In this document: piece after piece, positions 47,071 to 55,754 of the stretch
Position numbering within the stretch: the stretch's first letter is position 1
Layout: every line of letters begins with the position of its first letter
Origin: Roseiarcus sp963770035
GTDB taxonomy: Bacteria > Pseudomonadota > Alphaproteobacteria > Rhizobiales > Beijerinckiaceae
Length of the DNA: 64,000 nucleotides
Assembly: GCA_963770035.1 (NCBI GenBank)
Contig: CAVYON010000031.1
Span: 62,001-126,000, forward strand
Direction of reading: 5' to 3'
Program-made: the position numbers and the translations under genes
The notes under the pieces: model-generated
Databases searched by the model: none
What the model was told of the DNA's origin: nothing
What the model saw: only the letters and a program-made list of their open reading frames with translations

Positions 47071-47793
47071 TCATTTTGCTTTAGCAAGACCGGAGCGGCG
47101 CTTGGCTTCAAAAGCGCGGCGCCAGCGGGCGCGCAGCACCGCGGGCGCGACGCCGTGTCGCTCGTCGAGGAATTCCGCGGCAAGGATGCGGTCCGTCCGG
47201 AAGTGGCGGAAATCCTGGCGCATCTCGCACCAGGCCGCAAGCAGGCGCACGGTCTCGGCGTAGCCGATCATGGTCGGCCAGATGGTCCGTTCGGTGATGC
47301 GGGCCTGCTCGTCACCGTAGCGAATCCGGATCTTTTTTCCGCCGCGGATCCACGACCGCGTTCGAGTCATGTCGAGGCCGTCGGCAGTCCTCGCAAGGCT
47401 CGGCGGCGCGCCGACGCTCGGTTCTTCAAGAAACGGAACAAGATGGCCGGGAACGACTGCGGCAATCTTGGCGATCAGATCGCGCGCCGCGGCCGCCAGG
47501 ACGGCGTCGCCCTTGTCCGCCACCCATTGCGCGCCGAGCGCCGCGGCCTCCAGTTCATCGGGCGTCAGCATCAGCGGCGGCATGTCGAAGTCGCGGCCGA
47601 GGACGTAGCCGACCCCGGCCTCGCCGCGAATCGGCACCCTCTGTCCGATCAGGTCGGCGACGTCGCGATAGACGGACCGCTTCGACACTTCGAGTTCCGC
47701 GGCCAGAGCCGCCGCGGTGACCGGGCGCGACGAACGCCGGAGGATCTGGATGATCTGAAACAGGCGGTCGGCGCGACGCATGAGCGGCTCCAT
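47071..47793 (-). CDS. YafY-type HTH/WYL transcriptional regulator
   Basis: 240 aa. N-terminal HTH_11 domain (ADRLFQIIQILRRSSRPVTA, then ELEVSKRSVYRDVADL), followed by the linker GVGYVLGRDFDMPPLMLTPD and a WYL-like sensor domain ending in EFLDERHGVAPAVLRARWRR. WYL regulators sense nucleic-acid or other ligands and often control stress or detoxification genes. It is divergent from a VOC-family gene 79 bp away, its most likely target. Confidence 0.9.
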   Translation of the reverse strand: MEPLMRRADRLFQIIQILRRSSRPVTAAALAAELEVSKRSVYRDVADLIGQRVPIRGEAGVGYVLGRDFDMPPLMLTPDELEAAALGAQWVADKGDAVLAAAARDLIAKIAAVVPGHLVPFLEEPSVGAPPSLARTADGLDMTRTRSWIRGGKKIRIRYGDEQARITERTIWPTMIGYAETVRLLAAWCEMRQDFRHFRTDRILAAEFLDERHGVAPAVLRARWRRAFEAKRRSGLAKAK

Positions 47794-47872
47794 GCTGACG
47801 GCATGCTGGCGGCAGGGGGCGGCTAGAAGTCAAGCGCCGCAGCGTGCGGCTCGACCCTCAAGGGAGAAGGCC

Positions 47873-48271
47873 ATGAATTTCGCTTCCGTTCGAATTGTCA
47901 CCGACGACGTCAATCGCCTCGTCGGCTTCTATGAGGCGATGATCGGCGTCGCTCCCGACCGGTACTCGGAGGACTTCGCCGAGCTCGTGACGCCTTCCTG
48001 CACGCTGGCGATCGGCAGCGCGGGCGCGGTGGCGCGATTTCAGGCGGGAGCGGCCTACGCAGCCGCGAACCACAGCGTCATCCTCGAGTTCCGCGTCGAG
48101 GACGTCGACACAGAATACGCGAAGCTGGCGGGCGTAATCGGCGAGGTCGTCCAGGCGCCCACCACCATGCCCTGGGGCAACCGCTCGCTGCTGTTTCGCG
48201 ATCCCGACGGCAACCTGATCAATCTCTTTACTCCGGTCACGACGGACGCGATCAAACGTTTCGACCGCTGA
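47873..48271 (+). CDS. VOC (glyoxalase/bleomycin-resistance) family protein
   Basis: 132 aa from ATG 47873 (AGGGAGAAGGCC upstream). One VOC module pair: MNFASVRIVTDDVNRLVGFY at the start, ILEFRVEDVDTEYAKLAG in the middle and RSLLFRDPDGNLINLFTPV at the end, carrying the usual metal-ligand Glu/His positions only in part. It may bind or detoxify a small molecule. Divergent from the WYL regulator and therefore possibly under its control. Confidence 0.88.
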   Translation: MNFASVRIVTDDVNRLVGFYEAMIGVAPDRYSEDFAELVTPSCTLAIGSAGAVARFQAGAAYAAANHSVILEFRVEDVDTEYAKLAGVIGEVVQAPTTMPWGNRSLLFRDPDGNLINLFTPVTTDAIKRFDR

Positions 48272-48336
48272 ATCGCGAGGGCGCCGGTGGATCGGATCCC
48301 TCCTGGACCAGCGCGAAGGAGGGTCGTCTCGCTCTG

Positions 48337-49169
48337 CTAAACGGCCTCGCCGAAAAACCCGTCGAGGAGCTTCGCGAACCGGGCCGCGTGCTCGATCTGC
48401 ACCCAGTGGCCGCAGCGGCCAAAGACGTGCAGTTGCGAGCGTTCGATCCACTTGAAGCAGCGTCAGCGCATTCGACTGCGGAATGACTTTGTCGTCGCGG
48501 CCATGGATGATCAGCGTCTCGTGCGGCAAGCCTCGGATGTCGGCCTCAAGGCTCGCGAGCGCATCGACCCAGCGCTGGCGCGGCGACGGGGAACATGGCC
48601 GAGAAGGACTCCTGGAAACCGGGGCGGATGCTGGCGCGGTAGCGCAGGTCCGCCAGTTCGTCGTTCACCAGGCTGCGGTCGTAGGCGAAGATGTCGAGGA
48701 GCTTGCGCATCGCCTCGAACGACGGCTCATAGCCCCAAACCGCATCGAGGCCCGGCGTGATCGGGAACGGCACGCCAACCGCCCCCATGAGCGCCAGCCG
48801 TCCGACGCGCTCGGGATGGCGGATCGCCATGGCGAGCGCGATCGCGCCGCCGAACGAATTGCCGACCACATGCGCCTTCTCGATCCCAAGCGCATCGAGA
48901 AGGCCGATCGCCTGAGCGATCCAGGTCTCCTTGCGATATTCGACGCCTGCGGGGCGGTCCGAGAAGCCGAAACCGACCATATCCGGCGCGATCACCCGGT
49001 AGGAGCCTGACAGCGCCGGGATGGTGAGCCGCCAGTTCGCCCAGGCGCTTACCCCTGGCCCCGAGCCATGGATGAGGAGCACAACGGGGCCGTGCCCTTG
49101 GTCATGGTAATTGGTCTCGATCCCGCCCGCGGCGATGCGGTTGGCGATCTCGGGGTCGGCTGCGCTCAT
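48337..49169 (-). CDS. meta-cleavage product hydrolase (DmpD/XylF-like), two frameshifts
   Basis: About 276 aa when extra bases near 48581-48594 and 48449-48460 are ignored. Start ATG 49167-49169. Very DmpD-like: VVLLIHGSGPGVSAWANWRL, YRVIAPDMVGFGFSDRP, nucleophile Ser in VVGNSFGGAIALAMA, FAYDRSLVNDELADLRY, then in the second frame LIIHGRDDKVIPQSNAL (Asp) and in the third FGRCGHWVQIEHAARF (His). It hydrolyses 2-hydroxymuconate semialdehyde-type ring-fission products. No other meta-pathway gene is near, so the physiological substrate is open. Confidence 0.85.
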
Positions 49170-49358
49170 GGCGGATATCCTTGCTGTTTCCTCGAAAATT
49201 TTCGGCGCACGGGTCGTTGACGTGGCCGAATAAAATAACGCTATTCTGCGAGAATGTCGATACCGCTGGTCGGGTCTGCCGCCTCTGCCTTGCCCAGGCG
49301 CCGGCTCGTCGCTATAAGCGCCGCGATTTTCGCCACGCCCAATCCAGAGACCCGATCC

Positions 49359-49782
49359 ATGGCCATCCAGCGCACGTTCTCGATTCTCAAGCCCGACGTC
49401 ACCCGCCGCAACCTGAGCGGCGCGGTCAACGCCCGAAATCGAGGCTGCGGGCCTGCGGATCGTGGCGCAGAAGCGGGTGCACATGACCAGAGGTCAGGCC
49501 GAGACGTTTTACGGCGTGCATCGCGAGCGGCCGTTCTTCGGCGAACTGGTCGAGATGATGACCGCGGCGCCGGTCGTCGTCCAGGTGCTCGAAGGCGAGG
49601 ACGCCATCGCCCGCTACCGAACAGTCATGGGCGCGACCAACCCGGAAAAGGCCGACGCGGGTACGATCCGCAAGGATTTCGCCTTGTCGATGGGCGAGAA
49701 TTCCGTGCACGGCTCCGACGCGCCAGAGACGGCGGCGGTCGAGATCGCCCAATGGTTCTCGGGCAACGAGATCGTGGGGTAA
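49359..49782 (+). CDS. ndk: nucleoside diphosphate kinase, frameshifted near 49431-49438
   Basis: 140 aa when one extra base near 49435 is ignored, exactly the family length. MAIQRTFSILKPDVTRRNLS precedes the break; RIVAQKRVHMTRGQAETFYG, TVMGATNPEKADAGTIRKDF and the catalytic His in ENSVHGSDAPETA follow it. It balances NTP pools by gamma-phosphate transfer. A frameshift in this highly conserved gene is the strongest single argument that the breaks in this window are sequence errors. Confidence 0.92.
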
Positions 49783-49804
49783 GGCTCGTCGGTGGATGTT
49801 CGGT

Positions 49805-49842
49805 CCGTTCTCTCCGCTCGCGGTTGCGAGCGGAGAGAACGG
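49805..49842. terminator. perfect 17-bp hairpin between convergent ndk and parA-like genes
   Basis: CCGTTCTCTCCGCTCGC (49805-49821) is exactly inverted at 49826-49842 around a GGTT loop. No T tract follows on either side (ATTT only), but the position between two convergent gene ends suits a bidirectional terminator or REP-type barrier. Confidence 0.65.
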
Positions 49843-49852
49843 AGATTTGAAC

Positions 49853-50506
49853 TCACGCCCTTGGCTTCGCCTTCAGCGCGCGCGTCCACAGCGCCTCCTC
49901 CATCCGCTCGGCGATCTCGCGCAGATGGGGGTTGCGCGCCTCCCGGCCGGCTCGGCCGGCGTCGAGATCGCTCTGGAATCCGTCCCGCTGCGGCCAATGT
50001 TCGGACAGGAGTTCGAAGCCCGCGTCTTCGATCGCTTCGACCGCCTTGGCGAACTGCGTCTCCGACCGTCCGACCTTCGACAGCACCAGGACGAGCCGCC
50101 CTTCGGCGCCCCGGCGGGCAAGCCTGCGCGCCAGAGTGAAGGTCGGCCGCAGATCGTCCTGCGAGACGCCGGTCGGCAGGAACACGACATCCGAATCCTC
50201 GGCGATTTCGGTCGATAGGTCGTCGGCGAGGCCGCGCGTGTCAGCGACGATGAAGTCGACCACGCTCACGTCCTTGCGCAGCTTCTTCAGGCTCTTGAAG
50301 GCGCGGGTGTCGATCTCCGGCTCGATGCTGGCCCTGAGCCGCGCGGCGCCCCACTCGACGCAGGTGAGCTGGTCGAGATCGAAATCCGCCAGCAGCGTCT
50401 TGCGCCCCCTATGGATGGCGCCGACCGCCAGCACGCGCGCGAGCGTGCTCTTGCCGACGCCGCCCTTCTGACTGACGAACGCAGCCGTCGTCGGCTTCTT
50501 ACTCAT
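49853..50506 (-). CDS. ParA/MinD-family ATPase, solitary
   Basis: 217 aa from ATG 50504-50506. Deviant Walker A motif VSQKGGVGKSTLARV (K14-T21), Walker A' FDLDQLTCVEWG and an IVADTRGLADDLS switch region. C-terminal half AKAVEAIEDAGFELLSEHWP. It resembles plasmid-type ParA (ParA-like with short DNA-binding surface) more than the chromosomal ParA, MipZ or MinD. No parB, centromere array or replication gene is adjacent. It may position some cargo, or be a relic of an integrated plasmid. Confidence 0.82.
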   Translation of the reverse strand: MSKKPTTAAFVSQKGGVGKSTLARVLAVGAIHRGRKTLLADFDLDQLTCVEWGAARLRASIEPEIDTRAFKSLKKLRKDVSVVDFIVADTRGLADDLSTEIAEDSDVVFLPTGVSQDDLRPTFTLARRLARRGAEGRLVLVLSKVGRSETQFAKAVEAIEDAGFELLSEHWPQRDGFQSDLDAGRAGREARNPHLREIAERMEEALWTRALKAKPRA

Positions 50507-50620
50507 AAAATCTCCCGCCTGCCGACTGACGACGTGCAAGCGCCCCGACAGATGCCGCCCCGCGTAAGTCTTTTCCCTTATGCTAGCCTTCGAAGCCGCG
50601 ATAGCAAGACTCGAGGTCGC

Positions 50621-51616
50621 TCAACGGTCGATCGTCGACATGATCCAGTCCGGGTAGCGCGGACCGGCGACTTTGCCCGGGCCGAGCGCGTCGTCGAGCG
50701 TCGCGATCTCCTCCGGGCCGAGCGCGACAGAGGCGGCGGCGACATTCTCCTCGAGATAGGCGCGCCGTTTCGTGCCCGGGATCGGCACGATGTCGTCCCC
50801 CTTGGCGAGAAGCCAGGCAAGCGCGATCTGGCTAGGCTTCGCGCTCTTGGCCGCAGCGATCTCGCGCACGATCGCGGCCGCCTTCATATTGGCGTCGAAG
50901 GCCGCGCCCTGATAGCGCGGATCATTGCGCCGGTGGTCGTTCTCGGGATAGTCCTCGGCGCGCTTTACGACCCCGGTGAGAAACCCGCGTCCCAGAGGCG
51001 CGAACGGCACGAGGCCGATCCCGAGTTCGCTCAAGGTCGGCAGCACGTCCGCCTCGAGATTGCGTTCCCACAGCGAATACTCGCTTTGCAGCGCCGACAC
51101 AGGATGTTCGGAATGCGCCCGGCGGATGTTGGCGACGCCGGCCTCCGACAGGCCGAAGTACAGCGCCTTGCCCTCGCGGACGAGATCGGCGACCGTGCCG
51201 GCGACCTCCTCGATCGGCACGGACGGATCGATACGGTGCTGGTAGAGTAGGTCGATGCGGTCGGTGGCGAGGCGCCGCAGCGACCCCTCGACCGCGGCGC
51301 GGATCGATTTCGGGCGGCTATCGCGTTCGGCGCCGACCTGACGGCCGTTCTCGATCCTGAACCCGAATTTGGTGGCGATGGTCACGCGGTCGCGCCGGCC
51401 GATCACCGCCCGGCCGATCAGCGCCTCGTTGGCGAACGGCCCGTAGACCTCGGCCGTGTCGAAGAACGAGCACCCGAGATCGATGGCGCGATGCAGCGTC
51501 GCGATCGACTCCTGTTCGTCCGCCGGGCCATAGGACTGGCTCATGCCCATGCAGCCGAGTCCGATCGCCGAGACCTCGAGGCCCTGCCGGCCGAGTTTCC
51601 GCTTGCCTAAGGTCAT
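50621..51616 (-). CDS. aldo/keto reductase (YajO/AKR13-like)
   Basis: 331 aa. LGRQGLEVSAIGLGCMGMSQ at the start, catalytic Asp/Tyr in FFDTAEVYGPFANEAL, Lys in IATKFGF, and YQHRIDPSVPIEEVAG. NADPH loop near PIPGTKRRAYLEENV. This subfamily reduces quinones or aldehydes and often follows stress regulators. It lies at the downstream end of a minus-strand run of detoxification-type genes, 53 bp from the YCII gene. It is only distantly similar to the other AKR at 17.9 kb. Confidence 0.92.
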   Translation of the reverse strand: MTLGKRKLGRQGLEVSAIGLGCMGMSQSYGPADEQESIATLHRAIDLGCSFFDTAEVYGPFANEALIGRAVIGRRDRVTIATKFGFRIENGRQVGAERDSRPKSIRAAVEGSLRRLATDRIDLLYQHRIDPSVPIEEVAGTVADLVREGKALYFGLSEAGVANIRRAHSEHPVSALQSEYSLWERNLEADVLPTLSELGIGLVPFAPLGRGFLTGVVKRAEDYPENDHRRNDPRYQGAAFDANMKAAAIVREIAAAKSAKPSQIALAWLLAKGDDIVPIPGTKRRAYLEENVAAASVALGPEEIATLDDALGPGKVAGPRYPDWIMSTIDR

Positions 51617-51669
51617 GCGACGACGCGCCTCCGAGATGAACGATGCCGAAGGCTATACCGCCGCTGCGG

Positions 51670-52029
51670 TCAGGCGAAGTCCTCCATCTCGTAGAGTGGG
51701 CGGATTTCGATGGCGGACGGGCCCGGCATCGGATTGGGACAGCGCTTGACCCACGAAATCGCCTCGTCGAGATCGTTCACCTTCCAGATCCAGTAGCCGG
51801 ACACGAGATCCTCGACATTGCCGAACGGACCCTTGGACACCGTGCGATCGCTCCCGGAAAAGGCGACCCTGGCGCCTTGGCTAGTGGGCTTGAGGCCCGC
51901 GCCGTCGGTCATGATTTCGGCCGCGATCAACTGCTGGTTGAACGCGCCCATGTCCCGGAGAAGGTCGGCCCCCGGCATCACGCCGGCCTCGGACTCTTTG
52001 GTCGCTTTGACGATCACCATCACGCGCAT
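51670..52029 (-). CDS. YCII/DGPF-domain protein
   Basis: 119 aa. The YCII-related fold is visible: MRVMVIVKATKESEAGVMPG, FNQQLIAAEIMTDGAGL, KGPFGNVEDLVSGYWIWKV and SWVKRCPNPMPGPSAIEIRP. Family proteins of this PhnB/DGPF type are often next to ECF sigma factors or VOC and DUF899 genes; the biochemical role is unclear. It starts 39 bp after the DUF899 gene ends, so the two are probably co-transcribed. Confidence 0.88.
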   Translation of the reverse strand: MRVMVIVKATKESEAGVMPGADLLRDMGAFNQQLIAAEIMTDGAGLKPTSQGARVAFSGSDRTVSKGPFGNVEDLVSGYWIWKVNDLDEAISWVKRCPNPMPGPSAIEIRPLYEMEDFA

Positions 52030-52068
52030 ATCTTCACTTCCTTCGTCTCGTTGGTCGTTCGCTTCGGC

Positions 52069-52782
52069 TCATGTGTCGTAGGACAGTTTGGGATACCAGT
52101 CTGGGCCGCGGCCTTCGGGCGTGCAGTCGAGCACCATCCACAAAGGGGCGGGATCGGGCGCGCCGCGCGGGTCCTGGCCCGGGTCAGCGGTCTCAAAGGT
52201 CATCTCGCCGGACCAGAAGTGCCGGATCGTCCCGTCGCGCCGGGTGAACACGTTGAAGGCGGGAACTTCCATGCCGCTCGGCAGGATGCCGAAATAGTCG
52301 CGGGAATAGGCGCCGTTGACGTCGCTATAGAGTCGAAGGTTTGTCCAGCCGCGTTCGCGCTTCCAGGCGACGAGCCGCTCGATCGGCGAGCGCGCGACGA
52401 CGGCGATCGAGATGCGCTGGCCGATATCGGCGGCGTTGCCCTCCCAGCCGCCGAGCGTGTTGGTGCACATCGGGCAAGGACGGGCCCGCTCCGGTCCAAA
52501 CATGTAGCTGTAGAGAGCGAGCGTCTGCTTGTCGCGAAACAGCGCGGCAAAATCGACCCGTCCTTCCTCGCCCTCGAACTGATAATCGCCCGCGACGAGG
52601 CCGCCGGGCGGCAGGGCGCGCCGCTCGGCGGCGACGCGCTCGATGTGGCGGCGCAACTCGATCTCTCCAGCGAGCAGCGCCCTGCGCGCCGCCCGAGATT
52701 CGGGGCTTTCGTTGGGGAACCGCAAAGGGTTGGCCTCGGCGAGTTCGCGAGCGGGGGTCAGGGAAGAAGTGCTCGTATTCAT
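52069..52782 (-). CDS. DUF899 thioredoxin-like protein
   Basis: 237 aa from ATG 52780-52782, following AAAGGAGAGTTGTCG. It contains the DUF899 core: YQFEGEEGRVDFAALFRDKQ, LYSYMFGPERARPCPMCTNT with a CPMC thioredoxin-like pair, NAADIGQRISIAVVARSPIE and GAYSRDYFGI. The family has a thioredoxin-like fold and is thought to be redox-linked, but no reaction is established. It sits in a run with GST, VOC and YCII genes under an upstream TetR gene. Confidence 0.9.
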   Translation of the reverse strand: MNTSTSSLTPARELAEANPLRFPNESPESRAARRALLAGEIELRRHIERVAAERRALPPGGLVAGDYQFEGEEGRVDFAALFRDKQTLALYSYMFGPERARPCPMCTNTLGGWEGNAADIGQRISIAVVARSPIERLVAWKRERGWTNLRLYSDVNGAYSRDYFGILPSGMEVPAFNVFTRRDGTIRHFWSGEMTFETADPGQDPRGAPDPAPLWMVLDCTPEGRGPDWYPKLSYDT

Positions 52783-52937
52783 CGACAACTCTCCTTTCCA
52801 TTTCGCAAGGAAAAGTCGGCACAGTCGGAAATCGCGCCGGCAAGGGCAACGCGCCGACGAGCGCAAAGGCCACGGATCGAGGGCATTCGCGATCCAGCGG
52901 CCGCAGGAAACCTCTTACGGGCGAGATGCGCGGGCGG

Positions 52938-53576
52938 TCATGCGACTTCTCTCAACGCCGGCGCCCTCGGCCAGGGATTGGCCCAGGCCGGAAGTTTGTC
53001 GAGCTCGTCAAGCCACCGGACGATGTTCTGGAAGGGGTCGAGTGGCATCTCCGCTCGGCGCCAATAGGTCGCCATCGACGCCAGCTGAAAATCCGCGATC
53101 GTTAGACGCCCACAAGCCGCGTGCGATCGGTTTGCGAGATGTCCGTCGAGCACCTTGGCGTATCGCTGAAGATTTGCGACTTTCTCTCGCAGCGACGCGC
53201 GGTCGGGGTCGCCCAGCCCGAACGTCCCCTTTACGATATGTTCGAAGTAGAATGGCCCTACTGCCGGTCCCCAATGCTGGTCGTTCCACGACAGCCAGCG
53301 GAGAACCTCGACCTGCCCGGCGGGTTCGCCAACCGGCCACATGTCGGAGCCGGCTTTTGCGCAGATGTAGGCCATGATCGCCGAGGACTCCCAAAGCACA
53401 AGGTCACCGTCGACGAGCGTCGGCGCCTTCATGTTGGGATTGAGCGCAACATATTCGGGCGTTCTGAGGCCGCCCGCCATCATGTCGACCTCGATAAGGT
53501 CGGCGTCCACGCAGAGGTGCTTGACGAGCGCCAGCACGCGGCGGGGCGCCTGGGCTTCAAACCAGTAGATCTTCAC
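52938..53576 (-). CDS. glutathione S-transferase
   Basis: 212 aa. The N-terminal thioredoxin-like domain ends with the glutathione-binding ESSAIMAYICAKAG (Glu-Ser pair), preceded by NPNMKAPTLVDGDLVLW with the cis-Pro. The C-terminal helical domain includes LTIADFQLASMATYWRR, with the conserved N-capping D. It conjugates glutathione to electrophiles or acts as a peroxidase. It lies mid-run in the TetR-VOC-GST-DUF899 group. Confidence 0.9.
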   Translation of the reverse strand: MKIYWFEAQAPRRVLALVKHLCVDADLIEVDMMAGGLRTPEYVALNPNMKAPTLVDGDLVLWESSAIMAYICAKAGSDMWPVGEPAGQVEVLRWLSWNDQHWGPAVGPFYFEHIVKGTFGLGDPDRASLREKVANLQRYAKVLDGHLANRSHAACGRLTIADFQLASMATYWRRAEMPLDPFQNIVRWLDELDKLPAWANPWPRAPALREVA

Positions 53577-53665
53577 TTCGGGCCTCTCGCGGAATGGAGA
53601 AGTCGGGCATCGTCCTGGGAAATGATCCTAACGGCGTCGAACCGCGTTCGCGGCCACTCGGCCTC

Positions 53666-54439
53666 TCACCGTTTCGGCGCGACCAGCGCGAACGCCGCGC
53701 CCTGCGGGTCGAGAGCATGGACGATCCAGCGGCTGCCTGGAACCTCGTGCGGGCCGTTGGTGATCTTTCCGCCGGCGCTTGTCACCCGCTCCATCGCTGC
53801 GTCGATCGCCTCGACGTTGAAGTAGAAGCGCCAGAACGGATGCGGAGTCGCGGCGTCCTTGGTGAACACAGCGCCCTCCTGTCCGCTCTTGGTCGCGAAG
53901 AGCTGGTAGACGTTCGACGGACCCATCGGCATCGCCTGCGTTTTTGTCCAGCCGAACAGGCCTTCGTAAAAGGCGAAGGCCTTGGCGCCGTCGCCAGCAT
54001 TGAGCTCGCGCCAGCCGACATGGCCCGGTCCGGTCGGATCGTAGGTGGGCGCGTCGGCGCTGTTTCCCTTGAACAGCAGGAAGCCGGCGCCGTCCGGATC
54101 GCCGGCCACGGCGAAGGTTCCCACATTGGGGATCTCAGCCGGGCCGCGATGGATCGCCCCGCCCGCGGCCTTCACCTTCTCAGCGTAAGCCGTCACGTCG
54201 TCGACGGCGATGTAGCCCATCCAGGCCGGCGGGACGCCCTCGGCGTGCTCGGGGATCGGCATGAGGCCGGCGATCATCGCCGCGCCGGCTTGCAACACAG
54301 TGTAGCGCTGGTCGTTCATCGTGTTGGGCGCGAGCGTCCAGCCGACGACCTTGGCGTAGAAACGCTCCGACCCCGGCAGGTCGTTCGACATCTGGTCGTA
54401 CCAGACGAACGAGCCCAGAAGATTTTTGGCTTCACTCAT
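53666..54439 (-). CDS. two-module VOC family protein
   Basis: 257 aa made of two VOC halves: GSFVWYDQMSNDLPGSERFY (start of module 1), GTFAVAGDPDGAGFLLFKG (end), then HVGWRELNAGDGAKAFAFYE (module 2) and HALDPQGAAFALVAPKR (end). It is similar throughout to the protein at 55755-56531, so these are paralogues from an old duplication. Likely a small-molecule binding or detoxifying protein. Confidence 0.9.
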   Translation of the reverse strand: MSEAKNLLGSFVWYDQMSNDLPGSERFYAKVVGWTLAPNTMNDQRYTVLQAGAAMIAGLMPIPEHAEGVPPAWMGYIAVDDVTAYAEKVKAAGGAIHRGPAEIPNVGTFAVAGDPDGAGFLLFKGNSADAPTYDPTGPGHVGWRELNAGDGAKAFAFYEGLFGWTKTQAMPMGPSNVYQLFATKSGQEGAVFTKDAATPHPFWRFYFNVEAIDAAMERVTSAGGKITNGPHEVPGSRWIVHALDPQGAAFALVAPKR

Positions 54440-54461
54440 GACGTCCTCCCTTTCCGATTTC

Positions 54462-54938
54462 CTAACTCTCGGCGGCCGCTTGCAGGGTCGCGATGTCGAG
54501 CTTTTTCATCGGCATGACCGCGCTCATGACGCGCTCGAGGCTTGCGGCGTCGCCCTCCTCGACGATCTTCGGAATGAGGCGCGGCACGATCTGCCAGCTC
54601 ACACCGAACTTGTCGGTCAGCCAGCCGCACTGGCCGGGCTTACCGCCGTCACAGAGGCGCTCCCACAGACGGTCGATCTCGTCCTGCGTTTCGCAACTCA
54701 CGCTCAAAGAGATGGCCGGCGTGAACGGAAACTGCGGGCCGCCGTTGAGCGCGAGGAATTTCTGACCCTCGATCTCGAACGCCATCATCATCACGGCGCC
54801 CTTGGGTCCGGGCCCAACGTCCCCATAGCGCGACGTCGACAGAACTCGGCCGCTTTCAAAGATCGACAGGTAGTGGGCGACGGCCTCCTCAGCCTTGAAA
54901 TCGAACCACAGACAGGGGGTGATCTTCTGTTCGCTCAC
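54462..54938 (-). CDS. PhnB-like VOC family protein
   Basis: 158 aa from GTG 54936-54938. PhnB/3-demethylubiquinone methyltransferase-like VOC pattern: ITPCLWFDFKAEEAVAHYLS, MAFEIEGQKFLALNGGPQF, CETQDEIDRLWERLCDGG and CGWLTDKFGVSWQIVPRLIP. The role is unknown; such proteins are commonly co-transcribed with TetR or ECF regulators. Its start overlaps the stop of the TetR gene (GTGA), so translation is coupled. Confidence 0.9.
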   Translation of the reverse strand: MSEQKITPCLWFDFKAEEAVAHYLSIFESGRVLSTSRYGDVGPGPKGAVMMMAFEIEGQKFLALNGGPQFPFTPAISLSVSCETQDEIDRLWERLCDGGKPGQCGWLTDKFGVSWQIVPRLIPKIVEEGDAASLERVMSAVMPMKKLDIATLQAAAES

Positions 54939-55612
54939 GGCGTCTTCTCCTTGTGCGCTCCGCCTTCCGGCAACAGCGTCTCGAAATAGCGTCGCAGATG
55001 GTCGAGGCAGTCGGCCGCGACTTTAGGCCCATGGCTCGCCTTGGCGAGGATGAAAGCGCCCTGGAGCACCGCCTGGGAAAAGAGCGCGGCGCTCTTCGGG
55101 TTCCAATCCGCATCCGGCGCATGGAGAGCTTTCGCCTGAGCGAGATCGGCCTCGAGCCGGGCCGCGTGCTCGCTGATGTAGCGGTCGCAGGCTTCGCGGA
55201 TGACGGGGTGGGTGTCGTAGGCCTCCTGCACCATCGTGCCGAGCAGGCACGTGAACTGCGGCAGCGCGCCGGCGAGGATCGATTTGCGGAAGTCGACATA
55301 GCCGAGCACGCGCGCCCGCGGATCGGGAAGGCTGGAGTAAGGCGCGGCGTCGAAAATCGCGTCGGCGTTACTCGCGAAATGCGCCGCGGCCGCCACGGCG
55401 CAAGCCTCCTTGCCGGCGAAGTGATGAAAGAACGCTCCCTTGGTTAGGCCGGCCTCGGCGCAGATGTCCTCGACGCGGGCGGCTGAATAGCCCTTCGAGC
55501 GAAAGACAAGGACGGCGGCGTCGAGGAGCCTTGTCAGCGACTCCTCGGCGGCAGTGGCCTTGGGCGACCCCACCCTGCCCCGCGCAGCTGTCGTGGTTGC
55601 CGGTGTCGTCAT
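54935..55612 (-). CDS. TetR family regulator heading the VOC/GST run
   Basis: 225 aa. HTH: YSAARVEDICAEAGLTKGAF followed by FHHFAGKEACAVAAAAHF, and a C-terminal TetR_C domain (PQFTCLLGTMVQEAYDTHP). The first gene of a minus-strand run (TetR, PhnB-like, VOC, GST, DUF899, YCII). A nearly perfect 24-bp palindrome starts 7 bp upstream of its ATG, so it is probably autoregulated and controls the run. Confidence 0.92.
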   Translation of the reverse strand: MTTPATTTAARGRVGSPKATAAEESLTRLLDAAVLVFRSKGYSAARVEDICAEAGLTKGAFFHHFAGKEACAVAAAAHFASNADAIFDAAPYSSLPDPRARVLGYVDFRKSILAGALPQFTCLLGTMVQEAYDTHPVIREACDRYISEHAARLEADLAQAKALHAPDADWNPKSAALFSQAVLQGAFILAKASHGPKVAADCLDHLRRYFETLLPEGGAHKEKTP

Positions 55613-55618
55613 GTCCAG

Positions 55619-55642
55619 AACATACCAACTAGTCGGTATGTT
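55619..55642 (-). promoter_or_regulatory. 24-bp TetR-type operator
   Basis: AACATACC-AACTAGTC-GGTATGTT is a palindrome with one mismatched pair (A at position 9, C at 16). TACCNACT-AGTNGGTA-type palindromes are common TetR-family sites. It lies only 7 bp upstream of the tetR start codon, so binding would block its promoter. Confidence 0.75.
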
Positions 55643-55754
55643 CGCAAGAAAAAGACTCTGCCTGCCCTCATGCCGCGACGAGCGAGCGGTAAGGGGCGTA
55701 GCCGGCCAAGAGGCCGGCGCGCGTCGCCGCGGCCGGCTGGATGCGTCGGCTCGC

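Noticed and set aside
49826..49860. T-arm-like GAGTTCAAATCTC (minus strand) near the ndk/parA hairpin, resembling a tRNA 3' end and possible att site
   Set aside because: The T-stem does not pair and no matching full tRNA or integrase is in the window.
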